A stretch of DNA of 64,000 nucleotides from Romanomermis culicivorax (taxonomy: Eukaryota; Nematoda; Enoplea; Mermithida; Mermithidae): NCBI GenBank assembly GCA_963922205.1, contig CAWUHX010000062.1, positions 744,001 to 808,000 on the forward strand, given 5' to 3'. The number at the start of each line of letters is the position of its first letter. Positions within the stretch are counted from its first letter, which is position 1. Below, in pieces: positions 49,007-59,720 of the stretch. Under the pieces are notes generated by a model. That model saw only the letters and a list, made by a program, of their open reading frames with translations. It ran no database searches and was not told where the DNA came from. The translations under genes and the position numbers were made by a program.

Positions 49007-49616
49007 TTTGCAATCGTTTGCATTTCAGGAGCACACCCAAACATTCTGATGTTTTTAAAGTCAGTAAGTTGTAAAAAATTAAGAAAATCAGAAAAAATTC
49101 TAGTTAGTTCAGCCGCATTGTGCTTGATAAACGACGCAATTGGTATTATACAACTGTTGAAAACAAAATACGGATAGATTTTTCGGAATTCAGCTACTTA
49201 CAGACATTTCTGTGATTCTAATTAGACTTGTCGAATTTGACTAAATTATTTTTTCGGCACCTAATGCGAGGAACAATAATTTAGCTCCTTCATGTTGTTC
49301 AGAAAATCAGAAAATTTTGCTGATTATTTTTTAGCTATGCACAGAGCGCGGTTGCATACTTCCGAATAAAATTAAGACGATTGGGAAAGATATAAATAAG
49401 TTGAGGCTTAGGGTTAGGATGTGGCTTATGAATATGAATATAAATTGGATACGAGTCAAGGGATTTTCGCTGTTGACTGTGGTTATTTTCTCTAGGCAAT
49501 TGTTTGTTGTTGAGTTCACTATTTACATAAATTTTGAGACACTAAATTTAGAGAAATAGCTGATAAGGTTACTGTGTTTTTAGTGTGGTCTACTACTGGG
49601 AACGATCAGTGTGCAG

Positions 49617-51089
49617 TAGGGATGGGCCGGGTATCCGGATCCGGATCCGCGGATACCCGCCTAAATTTTAGGATCCGGATCCGCTAAACCAGATTTTTTG
49701 GACACGGATCCGATCCGGATCCGCTGAACCAAATTTTTTAAGATCCGGATCCGCTGTTGTCAATGATGAAGATCCGGTCATAATCGGATCTTTATTCATT
49801 TTGCAGTATTAGAAAACACTAGAAATTTTCCGGCGCTTCGCGCCGAATTAAATAATTCTTTGCAATACTATTTTTCAACAAATAGTGCTTCCTGGAGAAA
49901 AAATTTCCAGTAAAGGAAAAAATGTTGGCGGTCCTCCTGTACGGAAAAGGCGAATTTTGGTCCATTTCAGAACGTCAAAATCTACTCGAACTTTTTTGCA
50001 CCTTAAATTTTAAACATGAAGCCGAGTTTGATTTGAGAAGCATCATGAAACTAATTTTCAGAAATTTCAGGTTTAAATTGAAGTTTTTCAGATTTATGAA
50101 AGTTATGAGTATATTTTCTTAATTTGTAAGATGATTATGAAGGAAGGGAACTCGAGTGCTATTAGGAAGAAACTTTGTGCGAAAATACATAAAAGATCAT
50201 GGTTTTTTCAGTGTACAAAAAAAATTTCTTCGTACAAAGACTTTTTGGCCGATCTTTGTACAGGTACAAAGAGGCTTGTACAAAAAACACTGCAATGGTA
50301 GCAAAATTATACTTGAGAAACAGTAATTTTTCAACAGTACCACTCTTCAAACGATTTTTGGTAGGATCATAAATTTGACCAGCACCACTCAATAGTTGTT
50401 CATAGGGGGACACTTTTCGCTGGTGCTAATTTAAGTTTACTTTCTGCATGAAGCAATTGTCTAGAGACGTTTGAGATTTAAGTTCATGCTCTAATTTGGT
50501 TTTTGAGTTGCTAGGATCATTTTTTGGCTATCTTTAAAGAAAACACAAAAATTGATTCTTTAACATAACTTTAGTTTAATAGTTCCACAATTACTTCTAT
50601 TTTCATTATCTTCCTTTTATTTAGCCGCAAACTGCTTATATATTGCCATATGTTTCCTCTCCAAATGTTTTCCCTGACATCCAGTAGCACAACCTTTTCT
50701 GGATAACTGGATTCATTTCTGCATTTATTACACTTTGCCTTTTCTTCATCATCTGGGGACACTGTGAAGTAGTCCCACACTCTGCTAGTGAAAGAAAAAC
50801 TTAAATCCATAATTTCTGAAAAAAATTTCCATTTCTATTCATTTCTTTTCTGATGAAACCAATATTAATCTAAACATGAATACAATTTAATGAATGAAAA
50901 TTATCAATTAGAACATGTGAACTATTTCAATAAACAAACACCTCAATCATTAATAATCTATTAATCTATTGACACCAATGAATATGAATTCATTTAACTC
51001 AATTTTAGACAAATTAGACATAGCACATATACCTATTGAAAGATCCGGATCCGCTCGGACCTGTTCCTCAAGATCCGGATCCGCTGAAC
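49617..51089. mobile_element. hAT-like left end and associated repeats
   Basis: TAGGGATGGGCCGGGTATCC at 49617 is followed by several GGATCCGGATCCGC blocks, which recur at about 51043-51085. A hairpin (49832-49844) lies between. A 50211-50293 segment carries TTTGTACAGGTACAAAG palindromes like those of 45789-46801. No right end with a target duplication was found and no gene is seen. Confidence 0.45.
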
Positions 51090-52606
51090 CAAATTGAAAC
51101 ATACCTGTAAGACCTCCGACCAGTTGGGGGGGGGGGGGTAAATCCGAACTTTGGGGGGGGGGGTCATACCTGTAAGACCTCCGACCAGTTGGGGGGGGGG
51201 GTAAATCCGAAATTTTGGGGGGGGGGTAGGAAAAAGTCGAAATTTTTCCCAAAAAAGGCCATGAAAAATATACACTTTTTGGCAAATTTTTTTAATTTTT
51301 TCCCAACTGGGGGGGGGGGGGGGTTGGGGGGGTAAATGATTTTGGGTACTGGGTTGGCCAAGTTGGGGGGGTCCCCCCCAACCCCCCCCCCCCAAGTACA
51401 GGTATGGGGGGGAGGGGTAGAAAAAAGTCGAAATTTTTCCCAAAAAAGGCCAAAAAACATACACTCACTGTTTTTTTTTCCACATTTGCACTATAATGTG
51501 GAAAAAAAAATCTGGAATGTGGAAAAAATTTTTGAGGTCTTTCCACAAATGTGGAAGAAAAATTTGGGGTTTTCATATTGAAAAAATGCATTTTGGTACA
51601 TTTTAGGAGGTCCAAATCTCAAAATTTTCTGGCGCTTCGCGCCGGTTATAACTTTAATAATCATCATTATTCATTAAGTAGCTCAGGCGCGGCTTTTATC
51701 ATGTCTACCTTCATTTATCACTTAATCTATAATAGTTTTCATCATCTTAAACGTAGTATATGTTTTGATTGGTAATGTTCAACATTTTATCATAATATTT
51801 AATGAAGATTCGCATTTTTTCCTTTTGAGAAAGATCAATACGTCAAGTCTCTACGCTTTATGATGCGATTATTTCTTTGCTAACGTATCAATTCAAAAGC
51901 TTCATGGAAATATTTTACGGAAATTTATAATCTTCTTACTCATATATTTTCGACCAAGTTCATGGGGTTTACAAATAAACTACAGATTTTAAAATTTTTC
52001 AAGTAAAATTCTAGAAGTTACGACTCTTGAACACAGAATTCTTGAAATAAATGTTCGGAAAATTGATTTTCCAGCATCCCAGAATGCCAATTTACCCAAA
52101 AAAAAACAATTTACCATCTTTTTTGGGCTTTCACTTGTCATCATAGAGGACTTGACCATTGATTTCTCGTGTAATTCAAGTCAATTATGCTCTTGGATAG
52201 TTTGCTAGAAAATTTGTTCAACAATTCTTGTAGATTAGGCTTTAAAGGTGAACATTTCAATTTTTTCTTCAATTTTAATGAATTGACTTCTCTTAAAACA
52301 CCGGAAGGCTTGAAAAAGCTCAAAAACAGTGCGATAAAGCGCCTGTGATCATTTTTAAGCCAAAAAACGAGGATTTTAAGACGAAAAAAATTTTTTTCCA
52401 CATGTGGAAAAAAAATTTGACCCCTTTCCACCATTTGTGGAAAAAAGTTCGTGGAAAAAAAACAGTGCATACGCTTTTTGGCAAATTTTTTTAATTTTTT
52501 CCCAACTAGGGGGGGGGGAGGTTGGGGGGGGGGGTAAATGATTTTGGGTACTGGGTTGGCCAAGTTGGGGGGGTCCCCCCAACCCCCCACCCCCAAGTAC
52601 AGGTAT
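51090..52606. mobile_element. Composite of nested CATACCTGTAA MITEs
   Basis: Left ends CATACCTGTAAG occur at 51090 and 51165, and right ends ACAGGTATG at 51406 and about 52606, with G runs up to 15. A copy that begins near 51410 is split by the 51466-52467 element and resumes at 52476. The proline/glycine-rich reading frames here come from the G/C runs and are not genes. Confidence 0.7.
51466..52467. mobile_element. Non-autonomous hAT element (CACTG ends)
   Basis: 1002 bp with ends CACTGTTTTTTTTTCC and GGAAAAAAAACAGTG. The flanks CATACACT and CATACGCT match at 7 of 8 bases. Both subterminal regions contain TTTCCACATNTGTGGAAA-type palindromes. It carries the hairpin GGCGCTTCGCGCC at 51631-51643. 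Another CACTG-type end (ending 52632) follows directly, so there is further nesting. Confidence 0.75.
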
Positions 52607-52733
52607 GAGTGCAAATGTGGAAAAAAACAGTGAGAAAAACCCTGTTTTCTGTCGGCAGTGTCTATTGACCGGATCCGGTCAATATTTTTTCAGCTATTGA
52701 CAGGATTCGGGCAGGAGAAGATGCTATGGGATG

Positions 52734-55700
52734 GCAGTGTCTATTAGCCGGATACGGCGAATATAATATTTTATATTTGCAGTATACTGTTAATAGTGCC
52801 TGCTATATAAGACCTACTATTAGCCGTACGAAAAGTACAGTATATCTCATCTTACTAATTTTTTATTTATTTTTTTATCTTGCGGATCAGATTGCACATT
52901 TGTCAGCTGTTACCTATTCAGCTTGGCACATTGCATACAGTTTATATTTTCATAATTATCCTAATTTGTGTACAAATTTATTAAAATCTATTCGATTTAC
53001 ATGATAAACTGGTCGATATCAATTTATGAGGGAACTTTTGTGCACAATATAGCTTAAATTTTTCGATGATTTTCAGAATAGATTGTTGTGTACAAGCCAT
53101 TGAACTTCATAATTTGCACAAAACGGCTATTTTGTTTTTTCGAACGTTGGGTTGGTGGAGATGAATAATCGCTGTTGAAAAATAGTCGGATCAAATCCGA
53201 TATTTTATTCAAAATATTATCTGTAATAAAGTCACCATAGTTAATACGATTGGCTTCTGCATCAGAGAGTTTAAGTTGATTTATTTGCTTTTTACGAAAA
53301 CACCTTTGCTTCTTTGTCAAACCCCTTACATTACCCATGATCTTACGCTGTTTTCTAAAAGAAAGTAACTGATCTGGTAAGTCTTGATCATTTTTGAACT
53401 CGGAAGCCTCGCTAAAATCATCAGATCTCGTCTCATCATTGTGGTTTGACACTGATGGTAAAAGATCGCTCACGATGCTTCCAGTTTTCGACATGCTAAC
53501 ATCAGTTTCAGCATTTGCTGTTTCCAAATCGAAGCTTTTTTCCACCAGTTCATCAGTTTTTGAAATAACCATCGACATAGGCTCAGATGTATTCAGGCTA
53601 TTGAAAAATTTTTTTAACTGTTCATATTGCTTTTCAAATTCTGTGAAACTTAATTTGCTGAAGACGTCACAAACTCGCTTGGCTAGTTTCAACATTTTGT
53701 TGTATTTTTCATTTACAGACAAAATTCAATTTTTTGAACTATCTATGTATTGCGATAGAATTTTCGGGAATTTTTTCCAACAATGGATCGTGACTGAAGT
53801 TATCAGGAACAGACGTAACGAATTTAAACCGTTGGAAACGTTGTGAAATAAGGTTCAAATCAAATATTTCTAAATTTTCCGAATTTCTAACAGCCATAAT
53901 GTGACGACAAGGCAACTCAAAATGGCAGAAAAATTCACAAGAACATTTGCGATCCTGTATAATGGTATATTTGGAGTCAGAATCCGTTTTGGAAACACTA
54001 GTCGCTCCATAGATGATCTGAAATTTTCGAAGGTCTCTCTGAAACAAATTATATTCTGCACTGAGCTTAGATAGCAGCAAAATCGGTGAAATGTTTGAAC
54101 AGAAATTCATTTTGTTCTAATGAAGGAATGTTGGGAATAATTTTGCCTTTACATTTTTCCACGTATTCCCGATGCTTTACATTGAACGTATGCATAGAAA
54201 TAAATTTTATCAGATTTTCGATTTATAACGACATCCGCGAATACGGATTTATTACGTCTTTGATAATATGTTTATTTTTTGCTTCAATCTGATTAGTATC
54301 ATTAATTCCAAAATTCGTGAGATTTTTCTGGAAGACATAAGCCCACATTTCCTTACAACTCATCCAGTTAGATGTGAAAATTTCTTTGAAATGACTTGGG
54401 ATTAATTTATCATTCGGGAGCTCAGTCCAACTGTCATCAAAGACGTCAAACTTTCTTGCGTGTAATAGTGTTTTCAGCAACGTCAATGCACGTTCTTTGA
54501 TATTCTGTAAAGTCAAATTAGACTTACCTATCTCACATAACTCACTAGGGGTAAACTTCATTTCCCGAACAATTTTCTGAAAATTTCGCCGACATGAACC
54601 ATACATAGTAAAACAGTTGCGTTCTGGAAAGTATTCTGAGCGGCCTTAACGGACTCAAAATCTTTGTCCAAAAAAACAATTTCAGTTTTGTCTACGCCAT
54701 CCTGATTACTGATTTTAAACTGTTCGAAGCAAGATGTCACTAGATATTCAGTCCCCGAGCTCAAAAATGCTGCAGCAACAATGCGACTGATACGATTCTT
54801 ATCTAGCGCAGTGAATAAAAAAAGAACATAGTCGATGTTGTTTAAACGATAAGTTCCATCTACTTCAACTAATTTTTGAAATTCGATAAATCATTGACGC
54901 ATGAGACTAGTTTAAAAAAAGATTATGTCCACAACATTCGATTGTGGGTCTGATATAACTTGAGATATGAGACTGGATCAGTCTTTTTCACAATTTTAAA
55001 GAAAATAAATGGTTTTGGAAACTTCGTTGGCTTTCTTTTAGAACTGCGAGCAGCATCTATGATGTTTCTAATATTGTGATTAGTCACTTGTTTACCTTCA
55101 GTGGAGCGAATTTCCTCAGCAATTAATTTTACATTAGCTCCCAACTGGGCTGCTTTTACAATGAAATCTCTTGCATCTCCATCTAATCTTCTTTTATGTG
55201 GGAAATGAGACAATAATTTTTCAGAAACTTCCTGATTATGTTTAAAATTCGAGCGGGTGACTTTCAGTTTATTTTCTGCATTACTGAAATTAATATTTAA
55301 ACGACAGCTACACCCCACAGTTCCGAAATAACTTTGATTGGGTCGTAGGCCTATGCCAGTTGCCCTACAACGAATACCATTCCTGCAAACTAGAACAAGC
55401 TTTGAAAAAACAAATTTCTTTTCATCGTTATGGAAACGTTTACTGGACTCGAGTGCAAATGACTGATAAGTTTCACTTTCTAGCCGTTCGATGGCTTTGG
55501 CCAGATCTTGGAAGCAACCAAAAACCGAACCAGCTACTAAAGCTTTCGAAGCATGTGCAGTGGACAGGTCAATAATCTTCGGCTGCAGCATTTTGTGCAA
55601 ATTATGAAGTTCAATGGCTTGTACACAACAATCCATCCTGAAAATCATCAAAAAATTAAGGTATATTGTGCACAAAAGTTTCCTCATATATTGATATCGA

Positions 55701-55979
55701 CCAGTTTATCATGTAAATCGAATCGATTTTAATAAATTTGTACACAAATCAGGATAATTATGAAAATATAAACTGTATGTAATGTGCCAGGCTGAATAGG
55801 TAACAGCTGACAAATATGCAATCTGATCCGCAAGATGAAAAAATCAATAAAAAATTAGTAAGATGAGATATACTGTACTTTTCGTACGGCTAATAGTAGG
55901 TCTTATATAGCACGCACTATTAACAGTATACTGCAAATATAAAATATTATATTCGCTGTATCCGGCTAATAGACACTGC
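52734..55979 (-). mobile_element. MULE-type DNA transposon with 394-bp inverted ends
   Basis: The inverted ends 52734-53127 and about 55585-55979 begin GCAGTGTCTATTAGCCGG and stay alignable for about 394 bp. The - strand between encodes a decayed Mutator-like transposase. Expected 8-11-bp target duplications were not evident. The flanks themselves resemble this terminus (52654-52680 and 55986-56010), as if it jumped into an older relative. Confidence 0.85.
53057..55636 (-). pseudogene. Mutator-like (FAR1/ZSWIM-type) transposase, decayed
   Basis: Read on the - strand. The ATG at 55636 follows a TTTTCAG acceptor and lies inside the inverted end. Next come a FAR1-like N-terminal domain (GIGLRPNQSYFGTVGCSCRL), a first catalytic Asp in VEVDGTY (about 54865) and a second in VFLDKDF (about 54660) with LLCMVHV after it. 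A SWIM finger CSCEFFCHFELPCRH lies at about 53915-53960, and a Ser/Glu-rich C-terminal frame (53722-53054) follows. Continuity is lost by stops or frameshifts near 54921, 54590, 54223 and 54060, and perhaps 53735. Some could hide introns, but several have no splice sites, so I call it inactive. Confidence 0.82.
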
Positions 55980-55985
55980 CGAGCG

Positions 55986-57062
55986 TGATATTGACCGGAC
56001 GAAAAGAACAGTAAATTGATTGATCACGTGATTCAAACATGCAAAACATTAAAACATGTCAATCACACTCAGGAATATACGTTCTGTTCCTTAGCGAAAA
56101 CCTCATTCGATGTATATGACGTCATGATCATGCCTGGTCGAATAAGGCGAGTACTGCGTTTTAGCGTCAACGCTATACAAAATAAAGTGCAATGGTTTTT
56201 AGCAAATCGATGTTGCAATATCCAGTTACTGTAGGTATGAAATCTAAAGTATGGTTTTTGGCACAAAAAAAAATTGGAATGCACAAAAAGTTAATTGGCA
56301 CAACTTTTTTGACTTTTTTAAAACTGAATTTCCTTGATTTTTAGTCATCTTGGGGGACTGAATAAGTAAAATTTTCGAGGCGCTTCGCGCCCAGTCTTCT
56401 AATATTACTTTTATTTGTCTAGAACGCGAGCGAATTCTGTTTGTATGATCGCAACAGACTTGGAGATTGAGAATGACTGATGAATGAGTAGAAAATCGTT
56501 AACTTCCTCCCCTTATTCATTCAGTGGTGATTCGGAACCGAAATTTGGTGTTTGATTCGAACAGAAAAATTAACATTGTTTTGTTCGCACAATTTTTCAA
56601 CAAAAAATTTACGCGACGGGACTATCAGGAGAAAGCAATTATAGACATCGTTGAATTAATATTTACATCGGTTTTAGAAAGAAAGTCAATATAAAAGAAA
56701 GTCAAAACACAAATATTGACTGCCTGACAAATTCTATAAAAATATCTGAATTCTCGCAGCCAAAGTTGGGAAAAAACCCATTTGCTAAATTTCGGTTTAT
56801 TGGGGGTTTTTTATAGGTTTTTCTGGGTTTAATCAGGGGTTTTTCATTTCACAACTGTGGATCTGAATTAAGTATGAAAAAAAGCAAATGCAACATATCT
56901 AAAGTTTTATTCTTCGTAATGCAAGACATTTTCAAATCATTTTTCCTGATTTTAAGCAAAAATACAGATTCCTTATCACAACAAATAAAATCATAACTAG
57001 TGCACCGTCGAAAAAATTTTTGGCATTGAATTTTATGGAGACTAGCTTTTCGACTGATCCAG
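55986..57062. other. Intergenic, old repeats
   Basis: Contains a fragment of a hairpin-bearing repeat (GGCGCTTCGCGCC at 56379-56391). No gene is seen. Confidence 0.4.
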
Positions 57063-57117
57063 ACAGTGTCACGTGTCGCACGTCCGTACATCACCCCTTC
57101 GTACCAGTCGCAACACC

Positions 57118-57189
57118 GGCTCGGTAGTTCAATCGGTAGAACGCTGCACTATAGTCAACGAGATCCGGGTTCGAATCCCAGTCGAGCAT
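57118..57189 (+). ncRNA. tRNA-like sequence in the 5' LTR of the TRIM
   Basis: A perfect A box TAGTTCAATCGG (57125-57136) and B box GGTTCGAATCC (57168-57178) are present. The D stem (GTTC/GAAC) and T stem (one mismatch in this copy) form. Six of seven acceptor pairs form (position 1-72 is G-A). The anticodon stem pairs poorly around ACTATAGT, and no CCA is encoded. It could therefore act as a Pol III promoter rather than as a working tRNA. Confidence 0.7.
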
Positions 57190-57253
57190 TATTTTTCGAA
57201 AACGGTGTTTGGCGATGGTTACGATGACAACGCGTTTACCCAATTACGTGACA

Positions 57254-57266
57254 TGGCGAGGCTTGG
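57254..57266 (+). other. Primer-binding site of the TRIM
   Basis: TGGCGAGGCTTGG begins at the first base after the 5' LTR. It would pair with a tRNA 3' end reading CCAAGCCTCGCCA. That end differs from the tRNA-like block inside the LTR, so the primer would be a separate host tRNA. Confidence 0.65.
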
Positions 57267-57391
57267 ATTGGTCCCACAATGGTGGGCCGCAGAACCTGCA
57301 TCTTCAACGGACGAGGTCGTCCTTCTTTCAAGGGGGGGAATGTCACGTGTCGCACGTCCGTACATCACCCCTTCATACCAGTCGCAACACC

Positions 57392-57463
57392 GGCTCGGTA
57401 GTTCAATCGGTAGAACGCTGCACTATAGTCAACGAGATCCGGGTTCGAATCCCGGTCGAGCAT
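57392..57463 (+). ncRNA. tRNA-like sequence in the 3' LTR of the TRIM
   Basis: Same as the first copy, but the T stem is fully paired (CCGGG/CCCGG). Position and orientation within the LTR are identical (offset 274 bp). Confidence 0.7.
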
Positions 57464-57531
57464 TATTTTTCGAAAACGGTGTTTGGCGATGGTTACGATG
57501 ACAACGCGTTTACCCAATTACGTGACAACAG

Positions 57532-58359
57532 CAATCGATTATGGAACTTGCTGTGAACAAAGCCAAATTTTGAAAAATTACGCTCTGATGACGCAGTGGA
57601 CACCAAAATGGAAAACATGTAATTCTAACATGACAAAATAAATTTCGCTTATTCGCCATTAATAGTCTTAAAAAGCGTATTCTCAAGACAATTTTTTGGA
57701 ATGAAGGTCACATTTTGCTTTCGGTCAACCAATATTGCATAGCAGATTTTTGGCCACTCTCCAGCATTTTGTAACGAAACGTATTTTTTTCATCATCTTC
57801 ACTTGCCGAGATCATTTATTTATTGAGTTGCTTGTAAATTGTGTTTTTGCAGGCTGAAAAAAGTTTGATGTTTCTTTCTTCAACATTCATACTGCTTACA
57901 GCCATTCAACCAAAATACTGGTTGGTGGTCTATTTTCAACCCATTTTTGAACCCAAAAGTCGTCAGCTGCCTCTTTCTCCAGTGGGTCTACTGTCTCCCT
58001 CAAAATTTTAGGGCTGCTCAAGTCGGCTCACCAAATGCTGATGGCTGTGAGCAGACTTTAGCAGTCACAAGTAATGCTGTGTAGTGTATTGCTCACTAGC
58101 ACTGCTCATAAGTACTCATGACTCATGAGCAGTAAAATCTGCCTAATATTCAGATATTGCAGTTATTAAAGTTGGCTCAACTCTCATTTCGATTATTAAA
58201 TCAGGAAGAAACTTTATTCCTATGAACAAAATGGAAAAAAATTAATTTTTTTCTTAAAAAACCAAAAAACCCAAAAACCCAGAATTGTCCTATTTTCCAA
58301 ACCAAGAAAACCCATCAACCCGAAAACCCAATGCCCGCCAACCCTGATAAACAATGTTT
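57532..58359. other. Intergenic, nothing recognised
   Basis: AT-rich; includes runs of AAAACCC-like words (58250-58340) but no gene or element end. Confidence 0.4.
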
Positions 58360-58760
58360 CTTTCAACAAATTTATTCAAAAACGCTTTTCAAAATCACAG
58401 TAGAAGCCCATGTAACAGATCAATCGTTTTGAATATGCACTCAGTCAAACAAAGAATAACAATGATCACATATTAGATCAGTCATTATTCAACTCAATCA
58501 TCAGGTTTTTTTGCAAACGGAAAAATTTGGCTGCATATTTTTATTTGATCACATTAAAATCGATAAATTCGCTTAGTTTCATCAGAAAAATGATAAAAAA
58601 ATCACTTCTCTTGTATTTCACTCACTTCATGTTAGTTCCAGACTGTTAGAACTGACTTTCCTGAGTTTTGAAGGAAAAATCATAAGGCTAGCTACAGTAA
58701 CTTGTTCGGCGCCCAGCGCCGAAAAATTTTGATTTCCAGGCCTCTAAAATGTCGGAAAAT
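58360..58760. repeat. Relative of the 19910-21130 repeat
   Basis: Shares TTTATTCAAAAAC...AAATCACAGTAGAAGCCCA with 19920-19960, and carries a hairpin GGCGCCCAGCGCC at 58708-58720. Confidence 0.6.
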
Positions 58761-58839
58761 GCATTTTTCAGCACATTCTACTGCAACTGCTTGTCACATA
58801 TTGCGCCATCCATGTCACATTTTACGGCATGTCACGTGT

Positions 58840-59720
58840 ATGACATGTGGATTTGGGAGAGCTGGGGAGGTTTGGGTATCTCATCAGGTAATACCGTGTT
58901 TTAGACGTCACATTGATGGTGAACCATATCAGATTGATCCTATTACAGTGAGTAATAGGCTGTGACTCCTGATGGATACTGGCATTTTCCCCAGGCTTCT
59001 CTTGGTTGGCGGTGGGGCCTAACCTGGCGAATGGTGGCTATAGAGAGGTCTATAGTTGGTTCTCTCGTGTTGTCCTTGGGGTCTTGCTGCAGGGTAATGG
59101 ACAATGCTGCCAGGCTAGGTGCAACAATCCCCGAGTCCTACTCAGTGAGAGCGGGGACAGGGTCACCCGTAAAATGACCTAATTTGTGGGACCCGATTAT
59201 GAACCAGACAGCCCCTTTTAGCCCGAACCTGAGAGGTGGAGGCCCTACTTATCTGTGGACTTGGGAAACCGACTTAGGAAGGATTTCCCCAGCAAATACC
59301 CCACAAATAACAATAATCCCCTGAGAAGACTCACCTAGTCCTGTTTCTCAAGCGATTCGACGAATCGGGCGGCAAGTCCCTGGATACTTTCGGTCTTCTG
59401 GCACTGGGGCGGGGATGCGATCCACAACGTCCTAGTGGCGAGCGGGAGGCAAGCGGGAGGCGATTCTCCAACGTTTTCTTCACGAACCGGGGCGGTCGGA
59501 CACCTGGCACTGATGGGCAGCGGGGTACGGTAAGCGGGTAAGCGGCGGACGCAGTAACCGGGTATGAATTTATGCAAATTAAGTTGCAATAAGGCGGCGG
59601 ATGCAGTGAAGATAGGTATTCGAATTTATTCAAATTAGGCTATAAGGCGGCGGACGCTGACAACAAATCGGACGCAGGGGTAAACCCAGGAATGAGCGAA
59701 AAACTAGAGGAACATGTCCT
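58840..59720. other. GC-richer block of unknown origin
   Basis: Base composition is clearly higher in G+C than the surroundings. The piece 58960-59330 reads like a retroelement untranslated region. 59340-59660 contains repeated GGCGGCGGACGCAG-like words. No continuous protein can be supported. Confidence 0.3.

Larger units (their letters stand above)
57067..57527 (+). mobile_element. TRIM (miniature LTR retrotransposon), complete
   Basis: Two direct repeats of 187 bp (57067-57253 and 57341-57527) both begin TGTCACGTG and end ACGTGACA, giving TG...CA. A primer-binding-type TGGCGAGGCTTGG starts right after the first at 57254. A polypurine tract AAGGGGGGGAA ends right before the second at 57340. 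A 4-bp target duplication ACAG flanks the whole (57063-57066 and 57528-57531). The interior is only 87 bp and encodes nothing. The two LTRs differ at about two positions, so the insertion is fairly recent. Each LTR contains a tRNA-like block. Confidence 0.88.

Noticed and set aside
50950..51615. Overlapping proline/glycine-rich reading frames
   Set aside because: They arise from G/C homopolymer runs in nested MITEs, on both strands and in several frames.
53394..53846. 150-codon frame on the + strand
   Set aside because: Antisense shadow of the transposase C-terminal frame.
57118..57463. Two functional tandem tRNA genes
   Set aside because: The anticodon stem pairs poorly and the acceptor ends in a mismatch. 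The duplicated unit is an LTR with TG...CA ends, primer site, polypurine tract and target duplication.
58840..59330. Non-LTR retrotransposon gene
   Set aside because: The sequence has the feel of a retroelement untranslated region, but no reverse transcriptase or endonuclease motif is present.
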